DNA of 52,500 nucleotides from Chromera velia (GCA_018398765.1 JAHBMJ010002799.1:1-52500); one strand, 5' to 3'. Positions 9,883-23,506 are shown, numbered from the stretch's first letter. The notes: generated from the letters alone by a model not told the origin. Numbers and translations are program-made.

Positions 9883-12258
9883 GGGAACGCGTGGGTTGGG
9901 ACGGGGTGGGTCGGTGGGGGGTTTTCCGTTGGATCTTTTGTTCTTGTTCTTGTTCATTTGTATGATTTCATCAATTCGGTTTTCGCACTCTGGCGCGATT
10001 TCCCTGGGTGCCGCTGCTCATTGCATTAGTTAGTCCATTCCCTTAATTTCCTTCCATTCCCCTTTCACGCCTCCGTTCTCATTTTTATCTTTCCATTTTC
10101 GGTTCTTTTCGTTCTCTAAGCAATCCAGACAGGTGGCGTTCCAAAACACTTCAAAATTCTCGGTGCATGAAAAAGTGCTTGGACTTTTCTTCTTTTCTCC
10201 TAATTCGAAAGAGAGGAAGAAATGGAGAAAGAAAGATAGACAGACAGACAGATAGACAGACACACAGACAGACAGACAGACAGAAATTGGTCTCCAAGTA
10301 TTGCTCTCGCAGCAGTTGCCAGGGAGAGGTAGTAGGGGAGATGTCCTCCCGACAAGTTTGTATGCGGGAAAAAGAATAATGGAAGAAGGTAAGCAAAAAG
10401 GAATAAGACGAAATGTGGAAACGGCCCCGACCCCCCACCTCATTTTCGCCTCTGGGAGGACCGACGGGCAGGCAGACAAGCTTGCAGATGTTTCGAAGAA
10501 CAGAGAATTTCTTCTCTCTTGTCGTCTCATCTCCTCAACAAAGTCATTCAACGCAACTCGAGAGCGTCCGGGCATTGACCAGACCAGAAGGTCGGAAGAA
10601 AAACAAGGACACAGAGGAAGAAGAAGAAGGCAAAAGGCAATTTCATCCTTCACCCCACGGCTTGCGTGACCGAAACAATTAAGGGAATGACAGGAATTGA
10701 ATGATGATGTGGTCAACAGACAGCCATTGCATGCACGGCAGCATAAACGATCGATCGATCGATCGAAGGCCGGAAGGATGGAGGGAAGGAATGCTTCTTC
10801 GCTCTTCCTTCATGCGTGCCGTACGTGTCAATCCTGCCTGATTCGTTGTTCCCCTCCCTCCCTTCCACACACGCATGCGTAGGATAACACCATGCACATA
10901 CAGGGCACGTGTGTGTGTGACGTTATTTTTCTCTTTCTCCCTTTGTCTTTCGACGGGTCTCTCTCTCTTGGATGCTCCTGACATGATCCTCTGCACCACG
11001 CGGAGGCGCAAAGGCAGGCATGCAGGAAGCTTACTGCAGCAGAGAGAAGAAAAGAGAGATAGGAGAAAAAGGAGTCGTGCAAAGAGCACTGAGGTTTCGT
11101 TTGAAGAAACGAGCCCGTGTGGGGGTGAGGGTTGAAGCGGACTCTATGGACATGGAAGGTCGAGGGACACATGCATCGATCAAAGCCACGCGTCAATCAG
11201 AACAAGGTGAAAACAATTTTTGCTTTCCTCTACTTCTTGCTGTCTGTTTCCTCTTCTTTTGGTTTTCATGGTACTTGCACGGCGCTTCAATCTGAAAAGG
11301 AACACGTACATCGACCCTAGAAGTGACCTTGGATTACCGGCCATGGATGGTCCCCCTCAAGATGGTTAGTGCTGGCCTAAATAATTCAAATTCACTGTAC
11401 TATTCACAGCTAGGCTAGCATAACGGGACTCATGGTATTGAAGTTCTGTCACATACCGTTCGTACTTCTTTACAGCTTTCCTTACAGAAGTCTACTGACT
11501 GATTTCAGACTGAAATGCATCAGCTGCATGTATGCGCATATCAGACTGAACAGCCTGAGCATGCATGAATACGCGTACGCTCGGCAATGAGTCGGCATGC
11601 GCGCGAACCTTAGGCTTGCCTGACATTAATTTTACTTCACAATACAACGGCTACTGTAGACAGCTTCTAAGATAAGTTTAAGATGCTGGTCATTGCTTGA
11701 TCTATTACTTGATTTTCTTGTTTATTTTTTTATGTATGGATTATATCTGGGATTATATGAAATTCACTAGTCCAGTTGGTCATGACTGAGGGGTAAGAAG
11801 TACTTAGCAAATGCCGAAGAAGGCATTCGGATGGAAGAGCGTCAAGTATGAGGTCGCATGAGAGAGAGAGCTAGCAGCGAAAGCAGTAACCAGGACAGAA
11901 GGAAGAGATGAAAGACGTATAGGCCAGACGCTAGGAACAAACTTTAAGTCAATGCCCCCCCACTAGTCCAGTTCCTAGAGTGTGTTCAAACTTATGTATG
12001 AAGTACTGCCAGTATAGTTTTATCTAATTTTTAAAAAAGTTTTACTTTTTTAAAGTAGGTTTTAGCCTATAGTAATTAGTCCTCTGGACTAGCCTCCGGA
12101 CACTATCTAAGACACTATAACCCTAATCATAAATTTATAATCCTAACTAGAATCCTAATCTAATTATCATATTATTCACTTAAAATTTTATAATGATTGC
12201 AAGATAATCCCTCGGATAATTCCTTTAATTTTTTCTTGCAGATAACAAAGCACTATCG
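9883..12258. other. non-coding spacer, convergent gene ends, left part
   Basis: Region downstream of cathepsin C. It holds CAGA tetranucleotides (about 10238-10283), a short GATC run (10748-10766) and, from about 11300, AT-rich DNA. I found no frame resembling a protein family and no RNA gene. Confidence 0.5.
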
Positions 12259-12483
12259 CGTGGACTCAGACCTTAGCCAATTTGTCCGGGAGTTTGGGCA
12301 CTGATCCCGAAGTTATGGGGGTCAGGGACCCTAAAATGACCTTAAACAACCACTTTCAAAATTGTTTCTAATGAGTTCCTAACCATATATCAACCCTTAA
12401 AAACACTTCAATAAGCCTCCAATGTGTCATTTGCACAGATTCCGAAGTTAGTCCGGATAAATCGGCTAAGGTCTGAGTCCACG
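12259..12483. mobile_element. MITE-like inverted-repeat element, 225 bp
   Basis: The 31-nt segment 12259-12289 (starting CGTGGACTCAGACCTTAGCC) recurs as its reverse complement at 12453-12483 with about two differences. The arms enclose about 160 bp without a reading frame. A second motif, CCGAAGTTA, occurs just inside both arms in the same orientation. The structure fits a small non-autonomous DNA transposon. I could not define a target-site duplication, so the ends are approximate. Confidence 0.6.
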
Positions 12484-13923
12484 TGACTAGTAAGTAGCTC
12501 TAGAGGTAGCTGCATGCAGTCTAACCTGAAGCGCAATAGTTCACGCGCAACGTAAAATCTGATTTCAAACATTCTAGCAAACATGTTATACATCATTTGC
12601 AAACAATGAATCATATCTAGAATTATGATTCAATTATCTAGAGATTTAATTTATGTTCCACTGTGTTGCAATTTGTATAGGCTGCCATTTATGCTGCAAA
12701 TCGTGCATTTCTGCTTTTTTCTCCCTTCGCTAAGAAACCAATGCGTCAAACCATGCATGCACAGCGAGTCTGGATTCCGAGTCTGTAGAAAAGGCCCCAT
12801 GCCCTTCTTTTCTTCCAAGGTCTGTAGTGTAGAACAACGAAAAACGGCTCAGCCACGGCTGAATGAACAAAAATCTAAATTAAACAAAAGAGACAGTTGC
12901 TTGTTGGCTGTCAGGAGCAAAAGCCACAAAAATTCGCTGGATATAAAAAGATGCACCCCTCTCTGTGTTGGTCCCTAGATCTCTTGAACATGCAGAGATG
13001 CAAAGTGAAAGAGACGTTGAGGAGCACGACACGCCGGCAAAAAGGCAACAAGAGAATGCCGGACAAGACATAAAGCAGCGAAAGGGACTACCTTTTTTTT
13101 CTAATTTCGCCTTCCATTTTGAAGCGATTTCATTGTTACCATCCCTCTATCGAGTATTTTTTCGAACAGACGTTAACGCAACAGATCGGCCCGCACGTCT
13201 TGATTGAAAAAATTCCTACCGGCATAAGTTGTGTGTTTCATTCATTTACTCTCTCTTTTGGACAAAGCTCGCAAAGGTTCCGGCGTCCGTTCACGCAGAA
13301 AGAATGCGCGAAGCGAACAAGATGGAAGGACCATATGAAGCCAGGAATGAATGAAACAGGGCAGACCAGGGCTATGCAATAGAGCTATCAGCATATTCAC
13401 ATTAAAAAAGCGAGGCCTCCACTGTGGCTCAACCGAAGAAGAAAAATCGCACAGAACGGAATGGCACGAAGAAAAAAAGGGGGAACATACATGGGCACGT
13501 CGACGCAATCATGAAAGCAGACGGAAAGAGAGACATACAGATACAACGACCGACAAGCAGACATACAGACGGAGAACACGGAGCGGGGAGAGAATAAAGT
13601 AGAGTTGAAGAACGTTCCTATCGAACAAAGGCATGGAAAAACGGGCCAAGCCTCGGCTCCTGAGAGAGAAAGGCAACATGAAGAGTGAGAAGGAGACAGA
13701 CCGTCGGGGCCCTTTTCTTGTCTCTCTTCCCTCTTCTCCCCTCTCATTTTCGTCCGGTCGGTCTTTCCCTTCATCAGCCCGATCATAGAAGGAGAGAAGG
13801 ATCTGCTCTCATCAAATCTCCCCTCCCCCCCCAAGGTTCCTCCTTCCCTGCTCACACTTCTTCATTCAGTCTGCTCGCTTGTTGAAAGAAACACTTTCCT
13901 TCCTCTGTATGTCACTAGATGTC
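12484..13923. other. non-coding spacer, convergent gene ends, right part
   Basis: AT-rich at first, then mixed and purine-rich sequence leading to the 3' end of the minus-strand isomerase gene. No supported gene. Confidence 0.5.
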
Positions 13924-14325
13924 TCACCAGTCCTGTCCACAGCTCCCTTGATTGCACCCCTCGCCCCCCTTTGCTGCTGCCTTGGTGAGTTCGGTGAACA
14001 ACAGCTTCCCATACTTCTTGTACATGGAAACCACGCCCCCCTGCTTGTAGATCTCCTCCTGAATGCTCGAGAGCTGGAAGGGAAAACTCTCACCCTTCAC
14101 GCGGGCCCGCCTGCCTGGGACGTCGATCTCCACCTCTCCGTCCTCTTCCGCCAACTCGTAAAACCTGAAAAGACACACCCTCGCACAGACACACCATAAT
14201 AGAGCAGGACAAGACAAGACCGGACGGCACGGGGAAACAGAAGAGGGAGAAAAGACGTGAGAGGAGAGCCAAGACGCACTCACACTCTCTGTCTTACGCA
14301 TGCTGTCTGTTTTTCTGTTTCTGTC

Positions 14326-14367
<42 letters not shown>

Positions 14368-15102
14368 AGAGGGAGAGGGAGAGGGAGAGGGAGAGACAGA
14401 CAGAGAGATGTCGAGACTTAGTAGAGGGCGGATAGAATCACTGATTGAAGGAGTAGGTCTGGAATTCGTAGAGAGCAAGAGAACATCCAAAGAGAGATTC
14501 TTTTTTCTGTTGTTGCTTCACCACTGAACAACCCGACTGTCTCGAGACAGATCTCAGACATGTGCCTGTCCGTTCATGCACCTGCTCTTCACCTGCATCT
14601 AGTTTCTTTCTGTCCTTCTTTTCTCTTCTTCCCTCCCCTTGTCTCCTTAGTTCAAAGTTCATTTCTCTTCGCTCCTTATTGCCAGGGTCCCGTGCCTACC
14701 CACGCACCGAATGACCGACCGACCGACCTGTCGTCTGTGATGTTGATGCCGAAGAGGTCCAGAGACAGCAGGTTCCTCCCGAAGATGAACGAGAAGGATT
14801 TCGCAATCACTGCCTGGATTCCTGTCCACCGGAGGCAGCTCACCTGCACAACACACACACGCACACGAACACAAACAAACGACTCCAATGACGAAAATCA
14901 GGAACGAAGAAAAGAAGCATGAGAGGAGGATCCAAAGAAGAAAAGAAGAGCTGAGCAGAAAGACAGACAGACAGTCAGACAGACAGACAAACGGGAAGAG
15001 GGGCATCATTCGAGATCGCAGGCATTGCCATCAGTCAGTCATCACACACACACACAGTCTCTCTCTGTCCCTCTCTCTCTCTCTCTCTCTCTCTGATAGA
15101 GG

Positions 15103-15145
<43 letters not shown>

Positions 15146-15713
15146 GTCCGCACGCATGTGCGCGCGCACACAGAGGGATGGAGCGAACCCTTCTCATTCC
15201 CCGTTCTCTACCGCTTATGATATCTCCGCACCACGCATGTTCCAGAACAGGCGCACAATCCAAAGCAGACGGCTCAAATTTGGTGTACCCACAAACGAGA
15301 GCCAGCCAGGCAGGCGAATGGACGTAGCCAGCGAGTGCAACAAGAAAGGGGTAGAAGGAAGGGAGGAACAGCATCGCCCCAAGGCAAGCAAAAACAAAGA
15401 AATAGCGGAAAGAGGCATCCAGTACGGAAGACAAGAAGAGAGAGGAAGCCACATAAACGAGCGCACGCACGCATATACACCCACTGATAGATAGGTAGAT
15501 GTACATACATATAAAGACAAAGGACAGAAAAGACAGGCACGCAGTCACACAGGCACACAGGCAAACAGACAGCAAGGTTCTCCCCCAAGAGAGAAGCGAA
15601 AACCCCAAAACGGACCGCCTCCTCTCTCGAGGAACCGCACCCGAACCCCTTTCCTGCCACGATGATGTTACGGCCCAGGCTCTTCACTCGGTCGACAAAT
15701 TCGGGTCTGTGCG

Positions 15714-15749
<36 letters not shown>

Positions 15750-18700
15750 GTGCATGGTGAGAAAAGAACGAGGCAGAATGGATCAAAGAATGAAAAAGAA
15801 AAACCGAGGTGCTTCAACCCACAGAAACTGAATGCGGGGACGGAAACAGATACACAGATCTGGCGTTTCTCTCATCTGTCTGTCTTTTCTTTCTTCTCAT
15901 TGGCATTCCTATTGGAGCCTCGGTCTGATAGATGAAACCACGAAGCTCCCAAAGCCGATCGAAAAAGGTCACATGCCGCCTGCCCAACGCCGCATACGGG
16001 CACCAACGAGATAGGCACAGACAGCATGCAGCAACCAATCGACGTACAGGCAGACACCTACCTACCTGTAGATGCAGAACGATTTATCTGCCAAGGCCTC
16101 GTCTCTCAACGTGATGTACTGGGCTGGGATGATCGCGTCGGTGTCGACGTCATCGCCAAACACCTGAAACGATACCAAAGGGAGGGGAGGGAAACGATCA
16201 GGAATGAAGAAGCAACCGCTGGACGGTGTGCTGATGTCATATTGAAGACAGCAGAGACGAGAAACCGACGCAGGAAACCAACAGCCACAAGACGAAACCT
16301 TGACGTCCTCCATGTCTTCCCACCCTCTCCTGCAATTTTCATCCTCTCTGTCCGACAATGTCCCCAAACAGTTTCCTACGCGTACAAACATCCACACACA
16401 CGGCGGCGGAGGGGAGGGGGAAGGAGAGAGATGGAGGATAGATAAACTCCCTAACCTGTGCCTTCCCCTTGATGACTCCAAACTCCTTCACAGAGAATCC
16501 CGCAGTTGCCGTTCGGTTCACGTCGTCCCCTGCTCCCTCCAGACGCACACCGCTTCGAGGCTCCACTATCGGGACGCTAGCGGGAATGCCGCTCTTGAAA
16601 TCGAGCAAGGCATCAATCCTCTCCTGCAGGTAGGTACGCAGGTGAGAGAGGCTTCTTCAGCTTTCGTCTTTATCTGACTTGGGTCTCTTTTGTTGGAGAG
16701 AAAGCAGATCTATGCAGACGCACGAGTGCCCAATCAAACACATGAGAGGTCATGGAGAAGCAAGCACTGTAGAAGGACGGCGACGCAAGGAAGGAAGCAG
16801 GAGGGAGGGAGAGAGACACGGTATTCGGACTTCGAAGCATAAAGAAAGAAAGTTGATGGGAGTCCTCCCTCCCGCCCAACCTCCGGCATTCCCTCCGGCC
16901 TGCTGCCTAAGACAGAATGGTGACAGACAGGAGGCACACAGAAAATGCATAGCGGGTAAATACGGCAAAGAGCCAAGAGATTTTCGATTCCCTCCTGAAA
17001 GGTGCCAGTAGGTTCTGTTGAGGGAAGGAATACAGGCTAGAGAAGATGCGCACATAAAGTCAGAGAGCGGCGAGGCAGAGGAGAGGCAGACGCAGATCTT
17101 ACAAGATAGAGGAGGAGAGATGAGACGAGGCAAGAGGAGACAAGAGGAGAGACGAGAGAAGAGGAGACGGACCTGCGGGATCGCTGCGAGGAGTTCAGAC
17201 GGGTCTGTGATCTCCATGTTGAAGGAAGAGGCGGCCACGGTTGATGCAGACGCAACCGACCCAATCGCCCCCTTGCCCATGCGGTTGCGAAAGTTTCGGT
17301 TCTGCACATGCAGTCGTCATATTTCATCTTAATTGCCGTTTCCATGTTCGTTCAATTCCTTTCATTCATTCATTATTTAGGTAGAAGAAGTAGAATGCTG
17401 AAGTTCCGGTTTCGTCCCGAGGAGGGTCGACAAGATATTTGTAAACACCCCCGCTCTCGAGGAAGAATATGATGTTGTTTTCCTTCTCGTTCCTTCCACG
17501 CAGAGAGAAAAAGCGGAAGAAGAGAAAGAGGCACAAAAAGAAAAAAAGGGTGGCAGAGGGTCCGCTGGTCGAGGAAACGCCCCAAGGGAACGAACGAACA
17601 GGCAAATAGAGCGCCCATCACACAAAAACTGCAGGCAGACACGCAGACTGACAAACCGCAGCCACAGAAGCAATCCCAACGGAAAGAAAGAAAAAGCGGA
17701 AGGAAAAGAAAGGAATCCTCCCATCCATGTCTCAACAGACCCCTTCCTCCTCTGACGACGAACCTGGGAGGACAGCCAGATCTCCCCGTCCATGGCTCGC
17801 TCTGCCGACACACCCAGGCAATACGCACACCCCGCGGCTCCTACCTCGAATCCGGCACGCCTGCAGGCTCACACACGCAAAAAGAGAGAAACAGAAGACC
17901 TGACTTTGTTTCCTTTTAGGAAGGGGACAGACGGCATGTAGACACAGATGGAAATTCCCCCCTTTCTTCGCTTACCAACAGTCCGGAAGAAAAAGTACCC
18001 CAGCTTCTAGTCTGAAGTACTTTCTCGAGAAGACCCTTCCTCTGTTTGTTCTTGCCTTCCTCTCCTCCCTTCCGTCTCTTTTCGTTTCTCTCAGAAAGAA
18101 AGCTTGAGCTATCTGCCTGCCGACCTGAAAATGTCGAGGATCCCGAGTTGCTCGAGAGTGGCGATCATGATCGTGGACCCCGGCGTGACCTTCCTCTTGA
18201 AGGGGGCCTTTCCGCTGCCGGGGTCTCTGGGTTTGGGCGTGAGACCCTTGTTCATTCCCGCCTCGAGCACCAGGCCCGCCAGGATGATCTCTGCCTCAGT
18301 GGTCGTGCAGGCACCGATGAAAACTCCATCCAGATACCTGAAGCAGATCGAGGGAGGGAGGGAGGGATAGATGGAGAGGGAAACTCAGTTTGACAACGGG
18401 GAGACTGGGATTGGGGTAGTCAAATCATGCACACAATTCACACACAGACAAGAGAAAAGATAAGTCTCCCTGACACGCCACAAGACGAAGCAAGCAAGGA
18501 CACAGGAGGAGAGGGAATGCAGAAAAACGCACGGGCATACACCATCGAAGCACTCGCTGGGAAACCAGAAGGGCATAAAAACAAATCCGCGAAGTTGCAC
18601 CGGAGTGCATTTATTGAAAAGGAAGAGAGGAAGCAAGCAAGGAAGCTTACGGCGGGGGGGAGAAGACATGCATCAAGGTGCACGAATAGTACAGGAAAAT

Positions 18701-19825
18701 GAAAGGAGCAATGCCGAAGGAAGGCAACTACCGAGGACACAGTCAGGCAATCTGGTGAGTGGAAGACGGTCAAGCGATGAGCAGATCCCGAAGAGGGAGC
18801 GTCGAATGGTTTACTGTATTTGCAAAAGAGACCAGTGAACGCACTGACTTGATCGTGTCGCACACTTTCTTCCCGTTGTCCATCAGAGGTTCGTACAATT
18901 TCGGGTCGCTGATGAAAAACGTGTTGTCAGGCTCGGGCCACTTTGCAACAAGAGGCTTGACCTCAGAGAGATCCAGAGTGAGATGCTGGTGGTACTGCGC
19001 GTCCGGGTCTGCACGCATGTACACTGCCTCCTCATCCTTGTCGGGGCGCTGCTTCCTCTTTGCAACGAATGCCGCGGTGATTTCGTCGGCAGGGAAGACA
19101 CCCGCAATGGCTCCGAATTCTGTCGCCATGTTGGAAATGGCGAACCTGGAATCAACTGACATCTCAGCGATGTTCCCCCCAAACTCGACAACACGATCGA
19201 GGGCTACAGAGTTTCGCCTGAACTTGTGAAGGATCCACAGCATCACGTCCTTACCAACCATACCGCGGGGGAGATGGCCGGTGAATTCGATCAAGACGGT
19301 CTCAGGGACTCTGAGCCACGTCTGGCCGGTCACCAGAGGCATCACAACGTCTGCAGCACCCATGCCTGCGGCAAGTGCACCTACGCAACCGTGCGCACAG
19401 CTATGACTGTCTGCACCCACGATCACAGTACCAGGCTCGGCACGTTGTCTGTAGAACTCCGTATGGAGAATTGATTCGTTGGGTCCAAAGTAATCTTCCA
19501 GACTGGCTTTGTCTGCAAAGTCTTTGCACAACTTGATGCGCTTCTGAATGATCTCTTCGTGATAGTTTTTGGGGTCTACAGAGTGATCGACAGCCAAAAA
19601 GAAGCGATCACTCCTCCAGATGTCAGGCCCTCCAATGTTGTCAAGGGTCTGCTTCATGCCCACCCAGGTTAGTTCTGATGCCAGGGTGCGGGCAACCTTG
19701 ACGACCACCACTTCCCCCGGTTCCACGTACTTCTTCTGCAGGCCCACTGCCTGATGACACAAAATCTTCTCAGACAGCGTCATCGGACGCGTCTTATGCA
19801 CCCCGTTTGTACCGTTCGCAGCCAT
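13924..19825 (-). CDS. fused aconitase/3-isopropylmalate dehydratase-like enzyme
   Basis: Aconitase-superfamily hydro-lyase with LeuC-like and LeuD-like halves in one chain. Exons on the minus strand: 19825-18849, 18337-18125, 17860-17764, 17301-17173, 16623-16456, 16163-16066, 15706-15616, 14843-14728, 14164-13924 (TGA). They sum to 2130 nt, 709 residues, in phase throughout. The large half carries [20 protein letters not shown], then three expected cluster cysteines: C336 in [11 protein letters not shown] and C408/C411 in GCAYCLG, where most relatives have CTN and [19 protein letters not shown] follows. The small half has [40 protein letters not shown] and a C-terminal helix region. There is no evident N-terminal targeting peptide, so a cytosolic location is inferred. 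Whether the substrate is isopropylmalate, homoaconitate or another tricarboxylate cannot be read from sequence. It closely follows a eukaryotic (fungal-type) single-chain subfamily. Confidence 0.93.
14330..14402. repeat. (GA)n/(GGGA)n purine tract
   Basis: Purine tract on the plus strand, i.e. a pyrimidine tract in the transcript sense, in the last intron of the isomerase gene. Confidence 0.9.
15056..15146. repeat. compound (CT)n-(CA)n-(GA)n tract
   Basis: CT repeats, a short spacer, CA repeats and GA repeats in the intron between the isomerase exons at 15616 and 14843. The flanking CT and GA arms are mutually complementary and could form a hairpin. Confidence 0.85.
15714..15748 (-). repeat. 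(CA)n adjoining the acceptor of isomerase exon 7
   Basis: In transcript sense this is a GT tract that ends directly at the GCGCACAG acceptor of the exon starting at 15706. Confidence 0.9.
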
Positions 19826-20420
19826 CTTTCAGACTGAAACGCTGGAAAAGGTAGAAAGCAAAGAGGGTGAAATTTCAACTGAAGAGAACGCTTTGCGTCA
19901 AAAACAGTTAGCAAAGAACTGTCTCAGAAGCAGATTGCGTCCGCAGCAAAACCTTCGGACATGTGCTAACTGCGCAGCTCTTTTTCTTCTTAGGAGAGAT
20001 GCTGAACTCGGTGATCTATAGCTTCTCACAATCGTGAAGTCCTTGTTTCAGTTGGAAGACGCAAACGTCTCTGCGTCTCGTCTCTGCATGTATCGGACGC
20101 ATGACGCACGCACGCAAGACCGCCTCGCGTACGTGCGGAGACGTGCATGGCCCCGGAAAGCAAAAAAGCTAGGTCCCGCGGAGTATTCCCGGAGTGTACA
20201 AGGCTCTGACATACGGCTCTGCATAGTTTTTCTCTTCTCTTTTCTCAGTCAGTTTGTGCCGATCATGCAGTTTGTCAAATTTTTCACCTCTTGAAGAGAC
20301 TGTATGGCCTATTCAAAAATCCGTGAGAAGCGTCTGAGATAGATTCCGTTGTGTTGGGCTCAAGGAGGTCTGGCCCTCAAAGTCCGTCGTGTGAGCGCGT
20401 GGATCTGTCTTCACGAAATC
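19826..20420. promoter_or_regulatory. shared upstream region of the isomerase and LOTUS genes
   Basis: 595 bp separate the start codons of two divergently transcribed genes (19825 minus, 20421 plus). It must hold both 5' regions. I recognise no core promoter motif. Confidence 0.4.
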
Positions 20421-23400
20421 ATGAGTGGGCTCGCTGGTTTGTTGACTTATGACGACAGTGACAGTGAGGGGGAGAAGGAACGGCCTGCGGCACCCACACA
20501 ACCTCTGCAGCCAAAAAAGGCATCGCCTTTGAAGGTCGTCAAGAATCCTTTTCAGCAGGTTCCCTCGAAGGAAAAGAGAGATGGGGATTTTTTGATTCCC
20601 GACCTACCTGTTTCCATCAAACCGTCTCTGGCTCCTGAGAGCTCAACAAAGCGGCAGAGAGGGGAAGAAACAAACAGCAGCAGCATTTCCGGCAAGAGAC
20701 CCTCCCCTCCTGCCATTGAGACCCGCTCTCTGTCCCCTACAGAAGGGGCCTCTTCCTTACAGGCAGGGGTGCGCCGTTCGAAGTGGGGGTCAATCCCTGA
20801 CGAAAAGGAAAAGAACGGAGATCTCACTCACTCCTCTGCCGATGGTTCTTCTTCCTCTTCGTCCAAGCGAGCAAGTGCTGTTGTGGGTCGGGAGGAAGCG
20901 AGGTCTGTGTCACCGCAGAAAAAGAAAATGAAGGAAGAGAAAGAGGTGAAGAAAAAGAAGAACCGGTGGGATGACGACGATGACGATGACAGTTTGGAGT
21001 TGGGAAGTCCTGGGGGTGGGGGTGCGAAGAGCAAGAGTGGGGATTTGGAGGATTTGGACGCGCTGGACGACAACGCACCGGTTTTCGGTTTCGATGCGGA
21101 TGCCCATTCTGCGGGGGATGGGGGCGACAGGGCCACAGGAGCGGGAGAGCGCTTTGACCCGTTTGGTGCGATTGGGTTGCGAGGGGTGTCAAGGGGGGGT
21201 CTTGGGGGCGTGGGGGGGATTTTGGGAGATGACTTGGGGGGGAGTCCCGGGGGGGAGGAAGAGAGTGTGGACTCTGATAAACCGTTGAATGAGGTGACAG
21301 CAAAGGAATTTGGGAAAATGATTTCTGCAGGTAGCTCGGCCTTTGCTCGGAAGGTTCAGGAAGGGATCCGCCTGATCACTTCAAGGGACCCGAAAAAAGT
21401 TCTTCAGGGACTCGGGTGTTGGGCCGCTGCTGCTGAAATCCCGTACGCCTGCAAGGGCCTGGGGTACCATCACCCGGTTCTCTTGAAGGGCCTTCGCTGG
21501 CTGAAGAAGCAGTCAACAAGCCTGGTCCCTCCACCCTTTGAGTACGTTCCGGGGGGGCGGTGTAGGGTGAATGGGATTGAGTGCTACAGACAGGTGAATG
21601 CGATCATAGCTCTAGTCATGGGAGGGAGGGCGCCAGGAAGTTTGTTCGGGGAGAAGTTTTGTGACTTTTTGAAGAGGGTGGAAAAGATGCCTGACGGGCC
21701 CCAGGATGGCGAGGTGGATGAGGGGGATGATATGATGATCATGAGAGCTCAGAGCCAGGAAAGCCCCGGAGGGGTGGGAGGGCATAGGTGGGGGGGACAG
21801 GAATGGGGGGGGGCGGGGGCGAGTCCGACTAGCCCTTATCCCCCCTCTCCGGCACAGACCACCCCTGGAAGTGTCTATCCTTCGAGCGCTGCGCCTGGCG
21901 GAATGGGCCATCATCAGATGAAGCTGGACAGACCATCAGCGTTGCATGAACTGAGAGTGATGCTCAGCGGGCTTGATGGTGCCACTTTGGAAGATGTAAG
22001 TCTTTTGTTTTTCTGTCCGTTTCCCCAGTAGCTGTTGAAGATGAGAAATTCGTGAATCGTGCACTGTACTGAGGCGTGAGAGAGAAAGAGCATTCTGCCG
22101 AGGGAAGTACGTTTTTTTTTCTGAAGTTTCCGTCTTTTCTTGGGTTGTTTCCTTATTTTTCGTCTCTCTTTGTCTCCAACCGTCTGTTTCTTTTTGTTGG
22201 TCTATTCTCACAGCAGCTCTCTTTTATTCGTTCGAACCTCCTGCATTAATCTGAAATCATACCACGAAGTGGTGTCGCTGTTGTGTCCTTTCTTCTTTCT
22301 TCCGCCCATGTAGCTGGACAGGTATGACCTTTGTCTCTTGCTGTCGGTTTGTGTCCGCATGATGTGCGTGTATGTCAGCTTCCTGTCTCGTCTCTGGAGT
22401 CTCCCCTGAGCTTCTGTGTGGCTTCTTGCTTCCTTGGTTGGTTGGTCGCAGTGTCACAATCTATGGTGGTCCTCGCGAAGTGGTGTTGGGTGCTTGTCTG
22501 CTGACGTCCGCAACTTGGGCTTTGACTCGTTCGAGGAGTGCGTCAGAGCGATGGAGGTCCGTTGCTTCATTCCCCCCGTGGGTCATGACTTGTTTGACTG
22601 ACGTTGGTTCTTTCTCCATTGCTTCTTCTTCTTTCTGTTCCCCCCTTCTCTGTTTCTTTCTCTGTGTCTGCGTCTGTCAAGCATCTCCTCCCCCTCGACG
22701 CAACTGACTTCAAACACTCCGAGAAGGAACTTCGCGTCTCATTTCATCCCCTGCCGCATCCTTCATCTCTTTTATTGTGATTCCGTCTGAAGCAGTTGAG
22801 CAAATGTGCGTGTTTCCTTCCTTTTTGGCTGGCATCGTTCCTGCCTGAATGTATGCAGGGCATTCGAGTGGAAGTGGGTGCAGAGGGTGCGCTGATCATT
22901 CGGTCCTTCCAGACAGGTCCTCCAGAGGGCCCCCCCAACGTCTACGCTATGCATGGGGGCATGCCGGGGCCTCACATGGGTATGTACCCTCACATGCAGC
23001 AGCAAGGGGGCCTTGCGGACCCCCAGTTTCTCCACGGACAGCAGCAGCAGCAGCCGCATCATCTCCTGGGGCACGGGGGGGGCCTCGCAGCACAAACGCA
23101 AAGTGCATCGATGGCCAACGTCATGGGCCTCCCCCCACCCCCCCCACCGAATATCCCTCAGCCCCCTCCACCCCCGTCATCTATCGCGTCGCAAACCAGC
23201 TTCGTCCACCTTTATTCGCAGGAGAATGTGGCGGCGGGGCAGAGAGTGAATTCAGCAATGGCGGCGGAACTTCGTGCAGTGGCCCAGAGGGTGCACGGGG
23301 CCTCCCTGGAGACCTTGAAGAAGGTGTGGAGGGAGGAACATGGGGGAGAAGACATCATGTTCTATTTGATCGGATTCAAAAAACTGTCGGACCTTCTGGA

Positions 23401-23506
23401 AGCCGTCCCGGTCGGTCAGAAAACTCCTCGTCCTCTTTTCCCTTCTCCGGTGTGTGTGAGTGTATGTGTGTGCGTGAGTGTGTGTATGTGTGTGCGTGTG
23501 TGTATG

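Noticed and set aside
10030-11320. Several 60-228 codon frames in the convergent spacer
   Set aside because: Composition follows CT, CAGA and GATC repeats, with no family similarity and no splice-consistent exons.
18046-18393. Plus-strand ORFs over the isomerase
   Set aside because: They are antisense shadows of exon 2 of the fused isomerase, whose minus-strand frame carries the family motifs.
22314-22321. 8-nt microexon in the LOTUS gene
   Set aside because: It has plausible splice signals, but including it breaks the phase, while joining 21995 to 22452 directly gives an in-frame LOTUS domain.
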